This document shows positions 38,248-48,931 of a stretch of 64,000 bases of DNA, piece by piece. The position numbers were made by a program, and so were the translations under genes. The first letter of the stretch is position 1. Each line of letters opens with the position of its first letter. Under the pieces are notes generated by a model. The model made no database searches. It was not told the origin of the DNA and saw nothing but the letters and a program-made list of their open reading frames with translations. The stretch is from Cyanobacteriota bacterium (GTDB lineage Bacteria; Cyanobacteriota; Cyanobacteriia; PCC-6307; Cyanobiaceae): assembly GCA_026389285.1 (NCBI GenBank), contig JAPLID010000139.1:409-64408 (forward strand), read 5' to 3'.

Positions 38248-39243
38248 ATGGTCTCCTCCCCAGCTCCCGCCCCCGATTCCGGCGCCCCGGTGATTCCACC
38301 GCTGCGCTACATGCGCATCAGCCGCCATCGCCGTCTGGCCTGGATCGCTTCGGCCGTCGCCTGCGGCCTCAGCGTGCTCGGGCTGGTGCTCTGCTGGCTC
38401 AATCCCGCCATCGCTTCGCCGCTGAAGCCCGGCCTCGACTTCACCGGTGGTACCCAAATCCAGCTGGAGCGCCTGTGCCAGAACAGCTGCAGCGAGCTCA
38501 CCGTTCCCGAGCTGCAGAAGACCCTCAGCGGCCTATCTCTGCCCCTCGACCCCGGTGAGATCCCCGCCAATCTCAGCAGTGCCTCGGTGCAGGTGCTCGA
38601 TGGTGGTCGCTCGCTGCTGCTACGGCTGCCGGCCCTGAGCGCCGACCAGAGCACGGCCCTGATCGAGGGCATCACCTCGGCCACGGGCCCCCTCAAGATC
38701 AGCGGCACTTCCGTCAACACCATCGGACCGACCCTGGGCTCCCGCCTGCTGCGCGGCAGTGTCGTTTCCCTGCTGGTCAGCTTTGCCGCCATCGCCGTCT
38801 ACATCAGCTTTATGTACAACGGCGTCTTTGCCTTTCTGGCCCTGCTCTGCCTGGTTCACGATGTGCTGATCACCTGCGGTCTGTTCGCCTGGCTCGGACT
38901 GCTGCAAGGCGTGGAAGTCGATTCCCTGTTCGCTGTCTCGCTGATCACGGTGGCGGGCTATTCAGTCACCGACACCGTCGTGATCTACGACCGCATTCGT
39001 GAGCAACGCAAACTGCTGGCTGATCTTCCCCTGATTGACCAGGTGGATGTGGCGGTCGATGCCACCCTCACCCGCTCCCTTTACACCTCGCTCACCACCC
39101 TGCTGCCCCTGTTCGGACTGCTGCTGTTCGGAGGCAGCAGCCTGTTCTGGTTCGCGGTGGCCCTGATCGTCGGCATTGCCGTGGGCAGCTGGTCCAGCAT
39201 CGGTCTGGCACCCACGCTCCTGCCCGTGCTCTCCCGCCGATGA
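38248..39243 (+). CDS. secF: protein translocase subunit SecF
   Basis: GLDFTGGTQIQ, GYSVTDTVVIYDRIREQ. Confidence 0.95.
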   Translation: MVSSPAPAPDSGAPVIPPLRYMRISRHRRLAWIASAVACGLSVLGLVLCWLNPAIASPLKPGLDFTGGTQIQLERLCQNSCSELTVPELQKTLSGLSLPLDPGEIPANLSSASVQVLDGGRSLLLRLPALSADQSTALIEGITSATGPLKISGTSVNTIGPTLGSRLLRGSVVSLLVSFAAIAVYISFMYNGVFAFLALLCLVHDVLITCGLFAWLGLLQGVEVDSLFAVSLITVAGYSVTDTVVIYDRIREQRKLLADLPLIDQVDVAVDATLTRSLYTSLTTLLPLFGLLLFGGSSLFWFAVALIVGIAVGSWSSIGLAPTLLPVLSRR

Positions 39244-39467
39244 ACAACCAATCGCCAAGGGGTCAGCGCTCCTGGTCGCTCCTGCCGCCGTTGCTGTTGG
39301 TTCTGGCGCTGGGTGATCTGTCGACGGAGCTGCGTCTGCTCTTTGATCACTTCACCATCACCACGCTGGTCACAGCGATCCGTAGCCATCCTCTGGCGAT
39401 CGTGGTGCTGGTGGCCCAACCCTCCCTCTGGCGCCATTACGGCAATGTTCGCGCCCAGAAGGGCTGA
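39240..39467 (+). CDS. small membrane hypothetical protein
   Basis: 75 aa, overlaps secF stop (ATGA); SWSLLPPLLLVLALGDLSTELRLLFDHFTITTL. Confidence 0.65.
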   Translation: MNNQSPRGQRSWSLLPPLLLVLALGDLSTELRLLFDHFTITTLVTAIRSHPLAIVVLVAQPSLWRHYGNVRAQKG

Positions 39468-40484
39468 TCAGCCGCCGTCCCACCGGTCCATGATGTCGCG
39501 CACCAGGACCTCCTCGCTGAGCACCTGCAGCACGACCACCAGGGGCAGGGCCAGCAGCAGTCCAGGCAGGCCCAGCAGTGCCCCCAGGCATAACTGGGAC
39601 ATCAGGGCCACGGTGGGCAGCAGGTTGACGGTGCGTTTCAGCAACACCGGGGTCAGCAGAAAGGCCTCAGCGTTTTGCAGCACCAGGCGCAGCACCAGCA
39701 CCTGCAACACCTTCGCCGGAGACACCAGCAGCGCCACGGCCAGCGGCAGCAGGGTGGCGGCCGTGGGGCCGACCGTGGGCACGAAGGTCAGAAGTCCGCA
39801 GACCAGGCCGCTGAGCAGGGCCAGGGGCACCTGCAGCAGCGCCAGCCCCGCCCAGGTGGTCAGGAACACCACCACACAAGATAGGGTCATGCCGGCTAGC
39901 CAGCCCCCCAGGGCTTCGCGGCATTCGCTCAGCAGAGTGGCGATCCGGGGTCGGTAGAAGGCTGGGATGGCGGCGATCACCAGCCGTTGATGGCTGCGGG
40001 GATCGAGCGCCATCAACACGGCGAGCAGAGCCATCAGCAATAGCTGAATCGTGGTGTTGGCGGCCCCGCCCGCCACGCCGAGCACCTGGGCACCCAGTGG
40101 CTGCAGCCGCTCCCAGTAAGCACCCGAGCTGAGTTGCCGCTCCAGATCGGGCAGCCAGGGCACTTCGCCCCCCAGGGCAGCCAGCCGGCGCGTCAGCACC
40201 GGGAACAACTGGATCAGCTGCTTGACCTGCTGAATCACCTCCGGCAGCAGCAGGTTGCCGATCTCCCAGCCCACCAGCACCAGCACCACCAGCACGATCG
40301 CCAGAGCCGCCGGCCGATTGAGGGGCAGGATTCGCCGCAGCAGGCTGATCGGCACATCCAGAGCGACCGCCAGCACCACGGCCCCGAAGAGCACCAGCAG
40401 CACCCAGCGCAGTTCCCACACCAGCAGGGACAGCACCACCAACGCCAGCGCTCCCAGAAGCGTGCGCGCCTTCATCGGTTCCAC
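39468..40484 (-). CDS. AI-2E family transporter (paralog 1)
   Basis: Polytopic; CGLLTFVPTVGPTAATLLPLAVALL, typical of the YdiK/PerM family. Confidence 0.88.
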   Translation of the reverse strand: MEPMKARTLLGALALVVLSLLVWELRWVLLVLFGAVVLAVALDVPISLLRRILPLNRPAALAIVLVVLVLVGWEIGNLLLPEVIQQVKQLIQLFPVLTRRLAALGGEVPWLPDLERQLSSGAYWERLQPLGAQVLGVAGGAANTTIQLLLMALLAVLMALDPRSHQRLVIAAIPAFYRPRIATLLSECREALGGWLAGMTLSCVVVFLTTWAGLALLQVPLALLSGLVCGLLTFVPTVGPTAATLLPLAVALLVSPAKVLQVLVLRLVLQNAEAFLLTPVLLKRTVNLLPTVALMSQLCLGALLGLPGLLLALPLVVVLQVLSEEVLVRDIMDRWDGG

Positions 40485-41545
40485 CGCTGCAGCTTCCAGG
40501 GATCGAAAATGTCATGGATCAGCAGTTCCCGCACCAGTACCTGCAGGCAAACCGCCAGGGGAAGGGCCAGCAGCAGACCCAGGGGGCCGAACACCACCGT
40601 GAACAGCAGCTGAGCCATCAGCGTGAATCCAGGCAGCAGCTTCAGCTGGTGATGCATCACCGAAGGAGTGATCACATAGCTCTCCAGGTTCTGGACGACG
40701 ACGTACAGCACCAGCACGGCCAACGCTTTCCAGGGCTCTTCCAGCAGGGCCACCGACATCGGGAACAGGGTGCTGAGCGTGGGTCCCACATTGGGGATCA
40801 CGTTGAGCAGGCCCGCCAGCACCGCATTGGCGGCCACCAGCTTCACCCCCAGCAGCGAGAGGCCGATGGCGGCCAGGCCGCCGACGCACAGGGAGCTGAT
40901 CAGCACACCCACCATCCAGGCACTGAGGGCATCGCCGCACTGCAGCAACGCCTGGCGCAACCGCCTTCGGTAGAACGAGGGCACCAGGAGCAGCAACACC
41001 TCCCGATAGGCCTCGGGCTGGGCGGCCACCATCAAGGCCACAGCGACCACAAACAGGGCCTGGATCAGGCCGGTGCCGAGGTTGCCGGCAAAGCCCAGGA
41101 CCTTCAGCAGTCCGCCTCCAAGGCCCATGGCCAGCCCGCCGCTGCCCTCCGATGAGGGCCCCAGGCTCTCGCCCAGCCAGCCGAAGTTGCTGTCCCCCTG
41201 GCCGTAGACGATGCTCGAGGCCTTCTCCAGGCCCTGGTGCAGCAGCGAGAGCAGCAGGCTGGCGGCTTTCGGCAGCTTCTCAATCAGCTGGCTGAACTGT
41301 TCGATGAACGGGGGCACGATCACCGCGCCAGCCACCGCTACCACCACCACCAGAGCCATCAGGCTGAGCAGTAGGGCCATCAGCCTCGGCAGCCCCAGCC
41401 GCTGGCGCACGGAACCCACCAGCGTGCACAGGGCCATGGCCAGCACCACGGCCGCAAAGATCAGCAGCACGGCGTGCCGCAGGCTCCACAGCAGCAGCAG
41501 AGCTGCCACCAGGCCGATCAGTCCCAGCCACTGGCCGAATTTCAA
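40472..41545 (-). CDS. AI-2E family transporter (paralog 2)
   Basis: Polytopic; [25 protein letters not shown]; overlaps next gene. Confidence 0.88.
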   Translation of the reverse strand: MKFGQWLGLIGLVAALLLLWSLRHAVLLIFAAVVLAMALCTLVGSVRQRLGLPRLMALLLSLMALVVVVAVAGAVIVPPFIEQFSQLIEKLPKAASLLLSLLHQGLEKASSIVYGQGDSNFGWLGESLGPSSEGSGGLAMGLGGGLLKVLGFAGNLGTGLIQALFVVAVALMVAAQPEAYREVLLLLVPSFYRRRLRQALLQCGDALSAWMVGVLISSLCVGGLAAIGLSLLGVKLVAANAVLAGLLNVIPNVGPTLSTLFPMSVALLEEPWKALAVLVLYVVVQNLESYVITPSVMHHQLKLLPGFTLMAQLLFTVVFGPLGLLLALPLAVCLQVLVRELLIHDIFDPWKLQRWNR

Positions 41546-41919
41546 GCGTCCGCTTCTCCCGCATCGGGCGCTTCGTCGTCATCCTTGCCGGAGAAGCCCA
41601 GCTCATGGCTGTCGGCGTAGCGCTGGGCGAAACGCATGAAGCGCTCGAAATCGGCCGTGGTCTTCCAGGTGAACGTGGCCTCCAGGGCAAAGGGCTTGCC
41701 ATTAACGAAGCGGGCCTTGACCTCCCGGGTCACCAGTTCACCTTCCTCGTCGACCAGGAACATGCCCGTGATGTCGCCCATGGTTTCGGGCGCCAGGGCC
41801 ACCGGCTCCTCAAACACGAACAGGGCCTGGCCGGTGCGGCCATCGCGGGAGCGGGTGAGCCGGATGTCGGGCACGACCGGTTCGTCCACGCCCCGAAAGA
41901 ACTGAATGGCGGCGGCCAT
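41542..41919 (-). CDS. psb28: photosystem II assembly protein Psb28
   Basis: [37 protein letters not shown]...[27 protein letters not shown]. Confidence 0.95.
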   Translation of the reverse strand: MAAAIQFFRGVDEPVVPDIRLTRSRDGRTGQALFVFEEPVALAPETMGDITGMFLVDEEGELVTREVKARFVNGKPFALEATFTWKTTADFERFMRFAQRYADSHELGFSGKDDDEAPDAGEADA

Positions 41920-42081
41920 GACCTTTGGCGAAAACGGGATCCTAGGCAGGGCCTCGGACCCTGACCTTGCTGGAGCCGGGCCCTTGATCCGCCGCTGTCT
42001 GGCCCAGGCTTTTGATCTGCCTGACATAGTGGGCTCAAGCCGACGGCCCCGGCCGCACGTTCCTTCGGCAGACCGTTCTCC

Positions 42082-42819
42082 ATGCTTTCCGGTCCTCCGG
42101 TCACCAGCACCGCCCGCGCCGATCAGCTGCTCGAACGCTTTCTCTCCGGCTCGCAGCGCCAGCGCCGCAGTTTGCTGAGCCAGATCGAGCAGCGCTCTGA
42201 CGAGCTGGTGCCCCTGATCCCCGACCAGCTCGATCGGCTGGATGCCACCGGTGATGACTGGGCAGCCGGTCTGCTGGTCCAGATGCTGCTGGCGGCTGGA
42301 GCCGCTGGCCAGGCTGAGGACTTCCTGGCTCGTCATCCCGGCGGCTGGCTAGCGCTCAGTAGTGCCGCCGGCCTCGATTACGCCCCGCTGCAACAGCAGC
42401 TGATGCAACGGCAGTTCGAGGAGGCGGACCGGTTGACCAGCGCCCTGCTGCGCCAGCTCGCGGGCCCGGGCGCCGAGCAACGCGGCTATGTCTTCTTCAG
42501 CGAGGTGGCGACCTTCCCCTCGGTGGATCTGGAGTCTCTCGATCGGCTCTGGGTCTGCTACTCCCGCGGTCGATTCGGCTTTTCCGTGCAGGGGCGGCTG
42601 TTGCAGGGCTGCAACGGCCAGTGGGAGCGGCTCTGGCCCCGTCTGGGCTGGAAGCAGGGCGGACGCTGGACGCGCTACCCCGGTTCCTTCACCTGGTCGC
42701 TGGAGGCGCCGGAGGGCCACATGCCCCTCGTTAATCAATTGCGGGGTGTGCGGTTGATGGATGCGTTACTGCACCACCCTGCCCTGCTGCAACGCAGCAG
42801 CACAGCCTCCGGTCGTTGA
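42082..42819 (+). CDS. GUN4 domain protein
   Basis: [17 protein letters not shown]...[28 protein letters not shown]...[20 protein letters not shown]. Confidence 0.88.
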   Translation: MLSGPPVTSTARADQLLERFLSGSQRQRRSLLSQIEQRSDELVPLIPDQLDRLDATGDDWAAGLLVQMLLAAGAAGQAEDFLARHPGGWLALSSAAGLDYAPLQQQLMQRQFEEADRLTSALLRQLAGPGAEQRGYVFFSEVATFPSVDLESLDRLWVCYSRGRFGFSVQGRLLQGCNGQWERLWPRLGWKQGGRWTRYPGSFTWSLEAPEGHMPLVNQLRGVRLMDALLHHPALLQRSSTASGR

Positions 42820-42871
42820 TCGGGTTAGGTTCGAAACGAATGCCGCAGCAGCCTGCGGGTCAACTCCGCAT

Positions 42872-43312
42872 ATGCCGTTGCGCTGGGCCGATTTCATCAC
42901 GCCATCGACGCTGCAGCTTGCGCCTCTGCTGGAGATTCTCCTGGAACCCGTCGCCGGCGCGGTCCGCCTGGCGGAACTGCAGCTGGGTCTGCAGGAGGCC
43001 CTGGTCAATGCGGTGCGCCACGGCAATGGCTGTGACCCCAGCAAGTGTCTGCGGGTGCGCCTGATCAAGACCCCGCGCTGGCTGGTGTGGCAGATCCAGG
43101 ACGAAGGTCCCGGCATGCCGAAGAAGGCCCGGCTGCATGCCCTGCCGCAGGCGGTGGATGCCCTGACCGGCAGAGGTCTCTTCCTGATCCATCACTGCTT
43201 CGACGACGTGCGCTGGAGCCCCCGCGGCAATCGCCTGCAGCTGGCGGTACGGCGTCCCGAGGGTTGTCCGCCCCTGTTTAGTGGCCATGACTGGGGCAGC
43301 CCGGATCACTGA
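42872..43312 (+). CDS. HATPase_c anti-sigma regulatory factor-like ATP-binding protein
   Basis: LQLGLQEALVNAVRHGNGCDPSKCLRVRL...WQIQDEGPGMPKKARL...TGRGLFLIHHCFDDVRW. Confidence 0.85.
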   Translation: MPLRWADFITPSTLQLAPLLEILLEPVAGAVRLAELQLGLQEALVNAVRHGNGCDPSKCLRVRLIKTPRWLVWQIQDEGPGMPKKARLHALPQAVDALTGRGLFLIHHCFDDVRWSPRGNRLQLAVRRPEGCPPLFSGHDWGSPDH

Positions 43313-43622
43313 CTTCGGCCTTCAGCCAGCCGATCGCGTGCTCCAGCAGCGCGATCGCTTCCTGCCTGGCTGGGCTGGTCGAGCGGGCGGCGGGTTGATC
43401 GGCGGCCAGCAGCTGTACCAGGGCGGCGGCGATCTGTTCGCTGGCCCGGCGGCAGCGCTGGGACTTGAGGGCATGCCAGTCGCGATCGTTGATCGCCAGC
43501 TGCTGCTGCAGGCTCCGGGCCAGCTCCAGCGTTCCCTCAGGCCACTGCTGGCGCGCAGGCCCGCTGGTTGGTTCGGACGGGATCCATGGACTCAGCACTG
43601 GACGCGGACGGGGGGCAACCTC
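43278..43622 (-). CDS. DUF6439-like protein; start approximate
   Basis: LARSLQQQLAINDRDWHALKSQRCRRASEQIAAALVQLLA; overlaps the preceding gene by about 35 nt. Confidence 0.6.
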   Translation of the reverse strand, partial: EVAPRPRPVLSPWIPSEPTSGPARQQWPEGTLELARSLQQQLAINDRDWHALKSQRCRRASEQIAAALVQLLAADQPAARSTSPARQEAIALLEHAIGWLKAEVSDPGCPSHGH

Positions 43623-43676
43623 CATCCTGGCGTCTATGGGCGGGCGGTTCGGCCCCGTCTGCCGAGACCGTCGCCA

Positions 43677-43969
43677 TGACCCGCCCATCCCTGCGATCCC
43701 CAGGCCTGCGCTGGCGCCCGCCGCTCGCCCCTCCCGGTGTTCTGCATCATCTGGGAGCGGTGCTCAGCCTTGGCTTGCAACAGCCCCAGTCCGAAGGCGG
43801 CGGCGCCCTGATGCGCCGCCGCCGCCAGCGCCTGGCCATGGCCCAGCGGTTACTGGATCCCCTGCCTGAGGGGCTGTGCTCCCCCAGGCGACGCAACACC
43901 GATCGCTTCTGGCAGGCGCTGCGCTGGGGGGGGCTGGGATTGCTTCTGGCCTGGTTGCTGCAGCGTTAG
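43677..43969 (+). CDS. hypothetical protein with C-terminal TM
   Basis: 97 aa ORF MTRPSLRSPGLRW...ALRWGGLGLLLAWLLQR. Confidence 0.5.
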
Positions 43970-45055
43970 GCCGGCTTGCGGGCACTCCAGATCCGGGTCA
44001 TGAAATGGGACTCGGCCGCAATCGCCGCAAAGCCCGCCTGGCTGAGTCTTGTTTCGATCGAATCACTCAGGTAGTCGCGGTAGTACGGCTCGTGGAAGAT
44101 GCGGCGGAAGTTGTTCATGACCACCTTGAACTCAGGTGAATCCTGCAGTTGCACCGAATCGGCGAGCACCAGCACCCCTCCCGGCTCCAGCAGTCGGAAG
44201 GCCTCGCTGATCACATTTTGGCGGGCCTCGGCCGGCAGTTCGTGAAACAGGAACACGCAGGTGACCGCCTGGAAGCAGCCGTCGGCGAAGGGCATGGCTT
44301 CAGCGTTGCCCTGAACCAGCTGGGGCAGTTCGCCCGGCAGCTGGGACAGCCAGCGGTTGGCCTGGCGCAGGTAGGCACTGGAAAGATCGAGGCCCACCAG
44401 CTGGGCCTGGGGCAAGGCGCCGCGCAGCTGGCGCAGGGTGCGGCCGGTGCCGGCGGCCACATCCAGAACCCGCAGCGCACTGGCCGGCCGGGTGGCGAAG
44501 GCCTCAAGGCCGCGCCGCAGGGGCCTGAGAATGCGGCGCCGCATTGGATCAGCAGTGCCGTTGAACAGGATCTCCACCCCCAAGTCGTAGAGGGCAGCCG
44601 AATGATCACTGAGGTAACCGTCGGTCTGATGGTGAAAGTTCTGGAGGTAGTAATCGGGATAGGCCTCGCTGTTCACCGTGCTGGGCAGATCGCGCACATT
44701 GCGCTCCTGCCGCCGACGCCAGGTCTGGGGCAGATCCAGCCACAACAGCGGATAGCGCGTCGCCCAGTCCAGCCAGGGGGCATCGAACAGCAGTGACGTG
44801 GGATAGAGGCCCTGCTCCGCCTCCCGCCAGTCCTGCTCCGTCAATCGGTCCATCGACTGGCGGAGGTTGTTGAGCACCCCATCCGGCAGCGGCTCGGTCC
44901 TGGGGACACCCTCCGGTGCCAGCAGACCCATCAGCCGGCTGGTGGCCTCCTTGTGGGCCAGACCCATGAGGCTCTTGCCCTGCTGCATCGTCCGGTAAGC
45001 CAGCTTGGTGAGCGTCTCGGGCACGGAAGCGGTTCTGTGGTCCAGTGAGTCCATT
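43966..45055 (-). CDS. class I SAM-dependent methyltransferase; start approximate
   Basis: LRVLDVAAGTGRTLRQLRGALPQAQLVGLDLSSAYLRQA...GNAEAMPFADGCFQAVTCVFLFHELP. Confidence 0.88.
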
Positions 45056-45071
45056 CCAACAAATTGAAACC

Positions 45072-45096
45072 GAAACCGAGGGCAGCCCTCGGTTTC
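45072..45096. terminator. 11-bp perfect hairpin downstream of glnA, upstream of the methyltransferase
   Basis: GAAACCGAGGG-CAG-CCCTCGGTTTC. Confidence 0.5.
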
Positions 45097-45115
45097 AGCC
45101 AGTCGGCCTATGAAC

Positions 45116-45139
45116 AAGCCCCGGCTGTGACCGGGGCTT
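45116..45139 (-). terminator. glnA terminator hairpin
   Basis: AAGCCCCGG-N6-CCGGGGCTT immediately downstream of glnA. Confidence 0.65.
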
Positions 45140-45165
45140 CGTAGCCACCGCAAGGGCCGGCCCGA

Positions 45166-46584
45166 TCAGGCGTCGTAATACATCACGAACTCATGGGGGT
45201 GGGGCCGCTGGCGCAGCTGCTGCACTTCTTCGTACTTGAGGGCGATCCAGTTGTTGATGAAGTCCTCGGTGAACACCCCACCAGCCAGCAGATAGTCCTT
45301 GTCAGCATCGAGGGCTTCCAGGGCGCCATTGAGCGAGGCGGGCACCGTCGAGATCTCGGCGAGCTCCTCGGCGGAAAGCTCGAACAGATCGACATCGGTG
45401 CCATCGCCAGGATCGATCTGATTGCGAATGCCGTCGATGCCAGCCATCAACATCGCCGAGAAGGCGAGGTAGGGATTGGCCAGGGCATCGCCGGAGCGGA
45501 ACTCCAGGCGCTTGGCCTTGGGATTGGGGCCCGTCAAGGGAATGCGAACAGCGGCTGAACGATTGCCCTGGGAATACACCAGGTTCACCGGTGCCTCGAA
45601 ACCGGGCACCAGGCGCTTGTAGCTGTTGGTGGTGGGATTGGTGAAGGCCAGGAAGCTGGGGGCATGCTTCAGGAGGCCGCCGATGTACCAACGGGCGGTC
45701 TGGGAGAGATCGGCATAGGTGCCTTCGCCGAAGAACAGGGGCTGGCCCGCCTTCCAGAGGCTCTGATGGACGTGCATGCCGCTGCCGTTGTCGGCAAACA
45801 CGGGCTTAGGCATAAAGGTGGCCGTCTTGCCGTATTTGCGGGCGATATTGCGAACCACGTACTTGTAGATCATCACGTTGTCGGCCGCGCGGATCAGTTC
45901 GGCGAAGCGGATACCGAGCTCGTGCTGGGCCGTGGCCACCTCATGGTGCTGCTTCTCCACCGGCACCCCTAGCGAAGCCATGGTCAGCAGCATCTCACTG
46001 CGGATGTCTTGAAGGGTGTCATTGGGGGCGACGGGGAAGTAGCCCTCCTTGAGCAGCACCTTGTAGGCGAGGTTGCCGCCCTCCTCGGCCCGGTCGGTGT
46101 TCCAGGCGGCCTCAATCGAGTCGACGCTGTAGAAGCTGCTGCCGTTGCCGCTTTTGTAGCGAACGTCGTCAAAGATGAAGAACTCGGGTTCCGGGCCGAA
46201 AAAGGCGGTGTCGGCCAGGCCGGTGGAGCCCAGATACTCGAGCGCCTTCTGGGCCAGGGCCCTGGGGCAGCGGCCATAGGGCTTGCCACTGCGGGGCTCC
46301 TGGATCGAACAGATCAGGCTCAGGGTCTTATGGCTGTAAAAGGGATCGATCCAGGCGGTGTCCGGATCCGGCACCATCGCCATGTCGGATTCATTGATTG
46401 CCTTCCAGCCGCGGATCGAGGATCCGTCGAAGGCCACACCGTCCGTGAAGGCGGCTTCGTCGATCAGGTCCTGGCAGACCGTCAGGTGCTGCCATTTGCC
46501 ATGGAGATCAACGAACTTGAGATCGATCAGCTCGATGCCTTCGTCCTTGATCTGACGGAGAACGTCCTGGGCAGATTTGGCCAT
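45166..46584 (-). CDS. glnA: type I glutamine synthetase
   Basis: [66 protein letters not shown]; 472 aa. Confidence 0.97.
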   Translation of the reverse strand: MAKSAQDVLRQIKDEGIELIDLKFVDLHGKWQHLTVCQDLIDEAAFTDGVAFDGSSIRGWKAINESDMAMVPDPDTAWIDPFYSHKTLSLICSIQEPRSGKPYGRCPRALAQKALEYLGSTGLADTAFFGPEPEFFIFDDVRYKSGNGSSFYSVDSIEAAWNTDRAEEGGNLAYKVLLKEGYFPVAPNDTLQDIRSEMLLTMASLGVPVEKQHHEVATAQHELGIRFAELIRAADNVMIYKYVVRNIARKYGKTATFMPKPVFADNGSGMHVHQSLWKAGQPLFFGEGTYADLSQTARWYIGGLLKHAPSFLAFTNPTTNSYKRLVPGFEAPVNLVYSQGNRSAAVRIPLTGPNPKAKRLEFRSGDALANPYLAFSAMLMAGIDGIRNQIDPGDGTDVDLFELSAEELAEISTVPASLNGALEALDADKDYLLAGGVFTEDFINNWIALKYEEVQQLRQRPHPHEFVMYYDA

Positions 46585-46632
46585 GGCGCGGAGAGGAGCG
46601 GAGGTGTGCAGCCGCTGGCAGCGACAGGCGGG

Positions 46633-46675
46633 AAGGTACGCAGCGATACCGATCCACTTTTGTATCAATCGACAC
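46633..46675 (-). promoter_or_regulatory. probable NtcA-type promoter of glnA: GTG-N8-TAC box (46662-46675) and TACCTT -10 element (46633-46638)
   Basis: Minus strand GTGTCGATTGATAC-N23-TACCTT; consensus GTAN8TAC-N20-24-TAN3T with one mismatch. Confidence 0.6.
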
Positions 46676-46832
46676 CAAAATGCCGTTTCGGTACGCGCCC
46701 TCCCCTCGGGGCTCCCCCGGGGAGGTCTGCGTAACCGTTTCTGTCAGATTGCCCAGATCGACTCTGGCCAAAGGAATCTGGCGGTTTGCAAGTGCTAGCT
46801 TCCGCCTCAGGTGCGTCGATTCTGATCCGACC

Positions 46833-47354
46833 ATGCGCGATGCCATCAGCGGCCTGATCGGCCGTTACGACCAACTGGGCCGTTATTTCGATCGGGCGGC
46901 CATCGATCGCATCAATGTCTTTTATTCCGAGTCCAGCATCCGTCTGGCGGCTGTCGAGCTGATCAACCGCGAGGCCGCAGGCATCGTGCGCGAGGCCTCC
47001 CAGCGCCTCTGGCTGGAGGATCCCGAACTGATTCTTCCCGGCGGAAACGCCTACACCACCCGTCGGCTGGCGGCCTGCCTGCGGGACATGGACTACTTTC
47101 TGCGCTACGCCAGCTACGCCCTGATCGCCGACGATCTGACGATCCTCGATGAGCGGGTGCTCAACGGTCTCGACGACACGTACAAGAGTCTCGGCGTCCC
47201 CACTGGTCCCACTGTGCGAGGTATTTCCCTGCTCGGCGAAGTGGTCAGCGAGATGCTGGCTGAAGCGGGTGTGACCGATGCCGCCGCCGTAGTGCGCGTG
47301 CCCTTCGATCATCTGGTCCGCGGTCTGGCCTCCAGCAATATCCGGGGCCGCTGA
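46833..47354 (+). CDS. apcF: allophycocyanin beta-18-type subunit
   Basis: MRDAISGLIGRYDQLGRYFDRAAIDRI...AAGIVREASQRLW...PGGNAYTTRRLAACLRDMDYFLRYASYALIADD. Confidence 0.82.
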   Translation: MRDAISGLIGRYDQLGRYFDRAAIDRINVFYSESSIRLAAVELINREAAGIVREASQRLWLEDPELILPGGNAYTTRRLAACLRDMDYFLRYASYALIADDLTILDERVLNGLDDTYKSLGVPTGPTVRGISLLGEVVSEMLAEAGVTDAAAVVRVPFDHLVRGLASSNIRGR

Positions 47355-47511
47355 AGCCAGGGCAACCTGAGTCGTCTCTCGATATCCAGCGACCGTTCCA
47401 ATCCAACAGCTCCTTTCAGCCGCCTAGCGGTTGTTGGGCTCCGGGTTTGGTTCCGATCATTCATTAACCTATCCCCATCCGTCCGCCGCCGCCCCGGTCT
47501 TGGTTTTTTCC

Positions 47512-48690
47512 GTGCAGCCTCCCGTCAATTCCAGCCATCGGCTTCAGCTTGACCCGATCGCCACTCCCGAACGCCTGCTGCTCGGTCCTGGCCCCTCCAA
47601 TGCCCATCCCAAGGTGCTCGAGGCGCTTGCCCGCCCGCCAATCGGCCATCTCGATCCCCTTTACATCGAGTTGATGGGCGAAGTGCAGGAGCTGCTTCGC
47701 TACGCCTGGCAGACCGACAACCAGCTGACGATCCCGATGAGCGGTACCGGCAGTGCCGCCATGGAGGCCACCCTGGCCAACACCATCGAGCCCGGCGACA
47801 AGGTGCTGGTGGCGGTGATGGGTTACTTCGGCATGCGTCTGGTCGACATGGCCGGGCGCTATCGGGCTGATGTCGTCATGATCGAGCGGCCCTGGGGTGA
47901 AGCCTTCAGCCTTGAGGAATTCGAGCAGGCCCTGATCGCTCACAAACCGGCGATCCTGGCGATGGTGCACGCCGAAACCTCCACGGGGGTATGCCAGCCG
48001 ATGGCTGGCATCGGCGAGCTCTGCCGTCAGCACAACTGCCTGCTACTGCTCGATACCGTCACCTCCCTCGGAGCCGTGCCATTGCTGCTTGATGAATGGC
48101 AGGTGGATCTGGCCTACAGCTGCAGCCAGAAGGGGCTCAGCTGCCCTCCGGGGCTCGGACCCTTCACCATGGGGCCGCGGGCCGAGGCCAAGCTGGCTGC
48201 CCGCAGCGGCAAGGTGCCCAACTGGTATCTCGATGTCTCCCTGCTCAGCCAGTACTGGGGGAGCGATCGGGTGTACCAGCACGCCGCCCCGGTGAACATG
48301 AACTTCGGCATGCGCGAGGCGCTGCGCCTGCTGGCCGAGGAAGGGCTCGATCAGGCCTGGGCACGCCATCGCCGCAACGCCGAGCGGCTCTGGGCCGGCC
48401 TGGAGCGGCTGGGGCTGGAGCTCCATGTGCCCGAGGCGCTGCGCCTGCCCACCCTGACCACCGTGTGCATCCCTGAGGGGGTCGATGGCAAGGCCTTCAG
48501 CCGCCATCTGCTCGACACCCACGGAATCGAGGTCGGGGGCGGCCTCGGAGCGCTGGCGGGCAAGGTCTGGCGCATCGGCCTGATGGGCTACAACAGCACC
48601 CCGGAAAATGTCGACCGGCTGCTGGAGCTGCTGGCCACGGAACTGCCGGCCTTCCGGCCCGGTTCCCCGGCGATGGCTTCCGTGGGCTGA
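47512..48690 (+). CDS. class V aminotransferase (alanine/serine-glyoxylate aminotransferase family)
   Basis: LLLGPGPSNAHPKVLEAL, MSGTGSAAMEATL, DTVTSLGAVPLLLDEWQVDLAYSCSQKGLSCPPGL; GTG start probable. Confidence 0.92.
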   Translation: MQPPVNSSHRLQLDPIATPERLLLGPGPSNAHPKVLEALARPPIGHLDPLYIELMGEVQELLRYAWQTDNQLTIPMSGTGSAAMEATLANTIEPGDKVLVAVMGYFGMRLVDMAGRYRADVVMIERPWGEAFSLEEFEQALIAHKPAILAMVHAETSTGVCQPMAGIGELCRQHNCLLLLDTVTSLGAVPLLLDEWQVDLAYSCSQKGLSCPPGLGPFTMGPRAEAKLAARSGKVPNWYLDVSLLSQYWGSDRVYQHAAPVNMNFGMREALRLLAEEGLDQAWARHRRNAERLWAGLERLGLELHVPEALRLPTLTTVCIPEGVDGKAFSRHLLDTHGIEVGGGLGALAGKVWRIGLMGYNSTPENVDRLLELLATELPAFRPGSPAMASVG

Positions 48691-48787
48691 GGCCTCCATT
48701 CCCCTGTTCAGCGCGTCACCCACAGCTCAGAGCGGACAACTGTTTCATCGGCAAACTGAAAGGCCTGGCAAACCGAATGGCTCGGCA

Positions 48788-48827
48788 ATCCGTCTGGCTG
48801 GTAAAGCGTTTACCCGCCAGACCGGAT
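48788..48827. repeat. long intergenic inverted repeat
   Basis: ATCCGTCTGGC-T-GGTAAA-GCG-TTTACC-C-GCCAGACCGGAT, nested near-perfect arms, no T tract. Confidence 0.8.
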
Positions 48828-48931
48828 AGCTCACTCAACCAATCAGCCCGGTAAGCAGTCCAGAGCACCGCAAGGTCCGGCCTAAAGCACCGCTGAGCCT
48901 GGGTTCTTGACCCGATGGGATGTGGAGGTGG

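Noticed and set aside
39468-41545. Two AI-2E transporters as a novel quorum-sensing system
   Set aside because: The family name is historical; tandem or multiple paralogs are common in cyanobacteria and no LuxS or signal gene is seen here.
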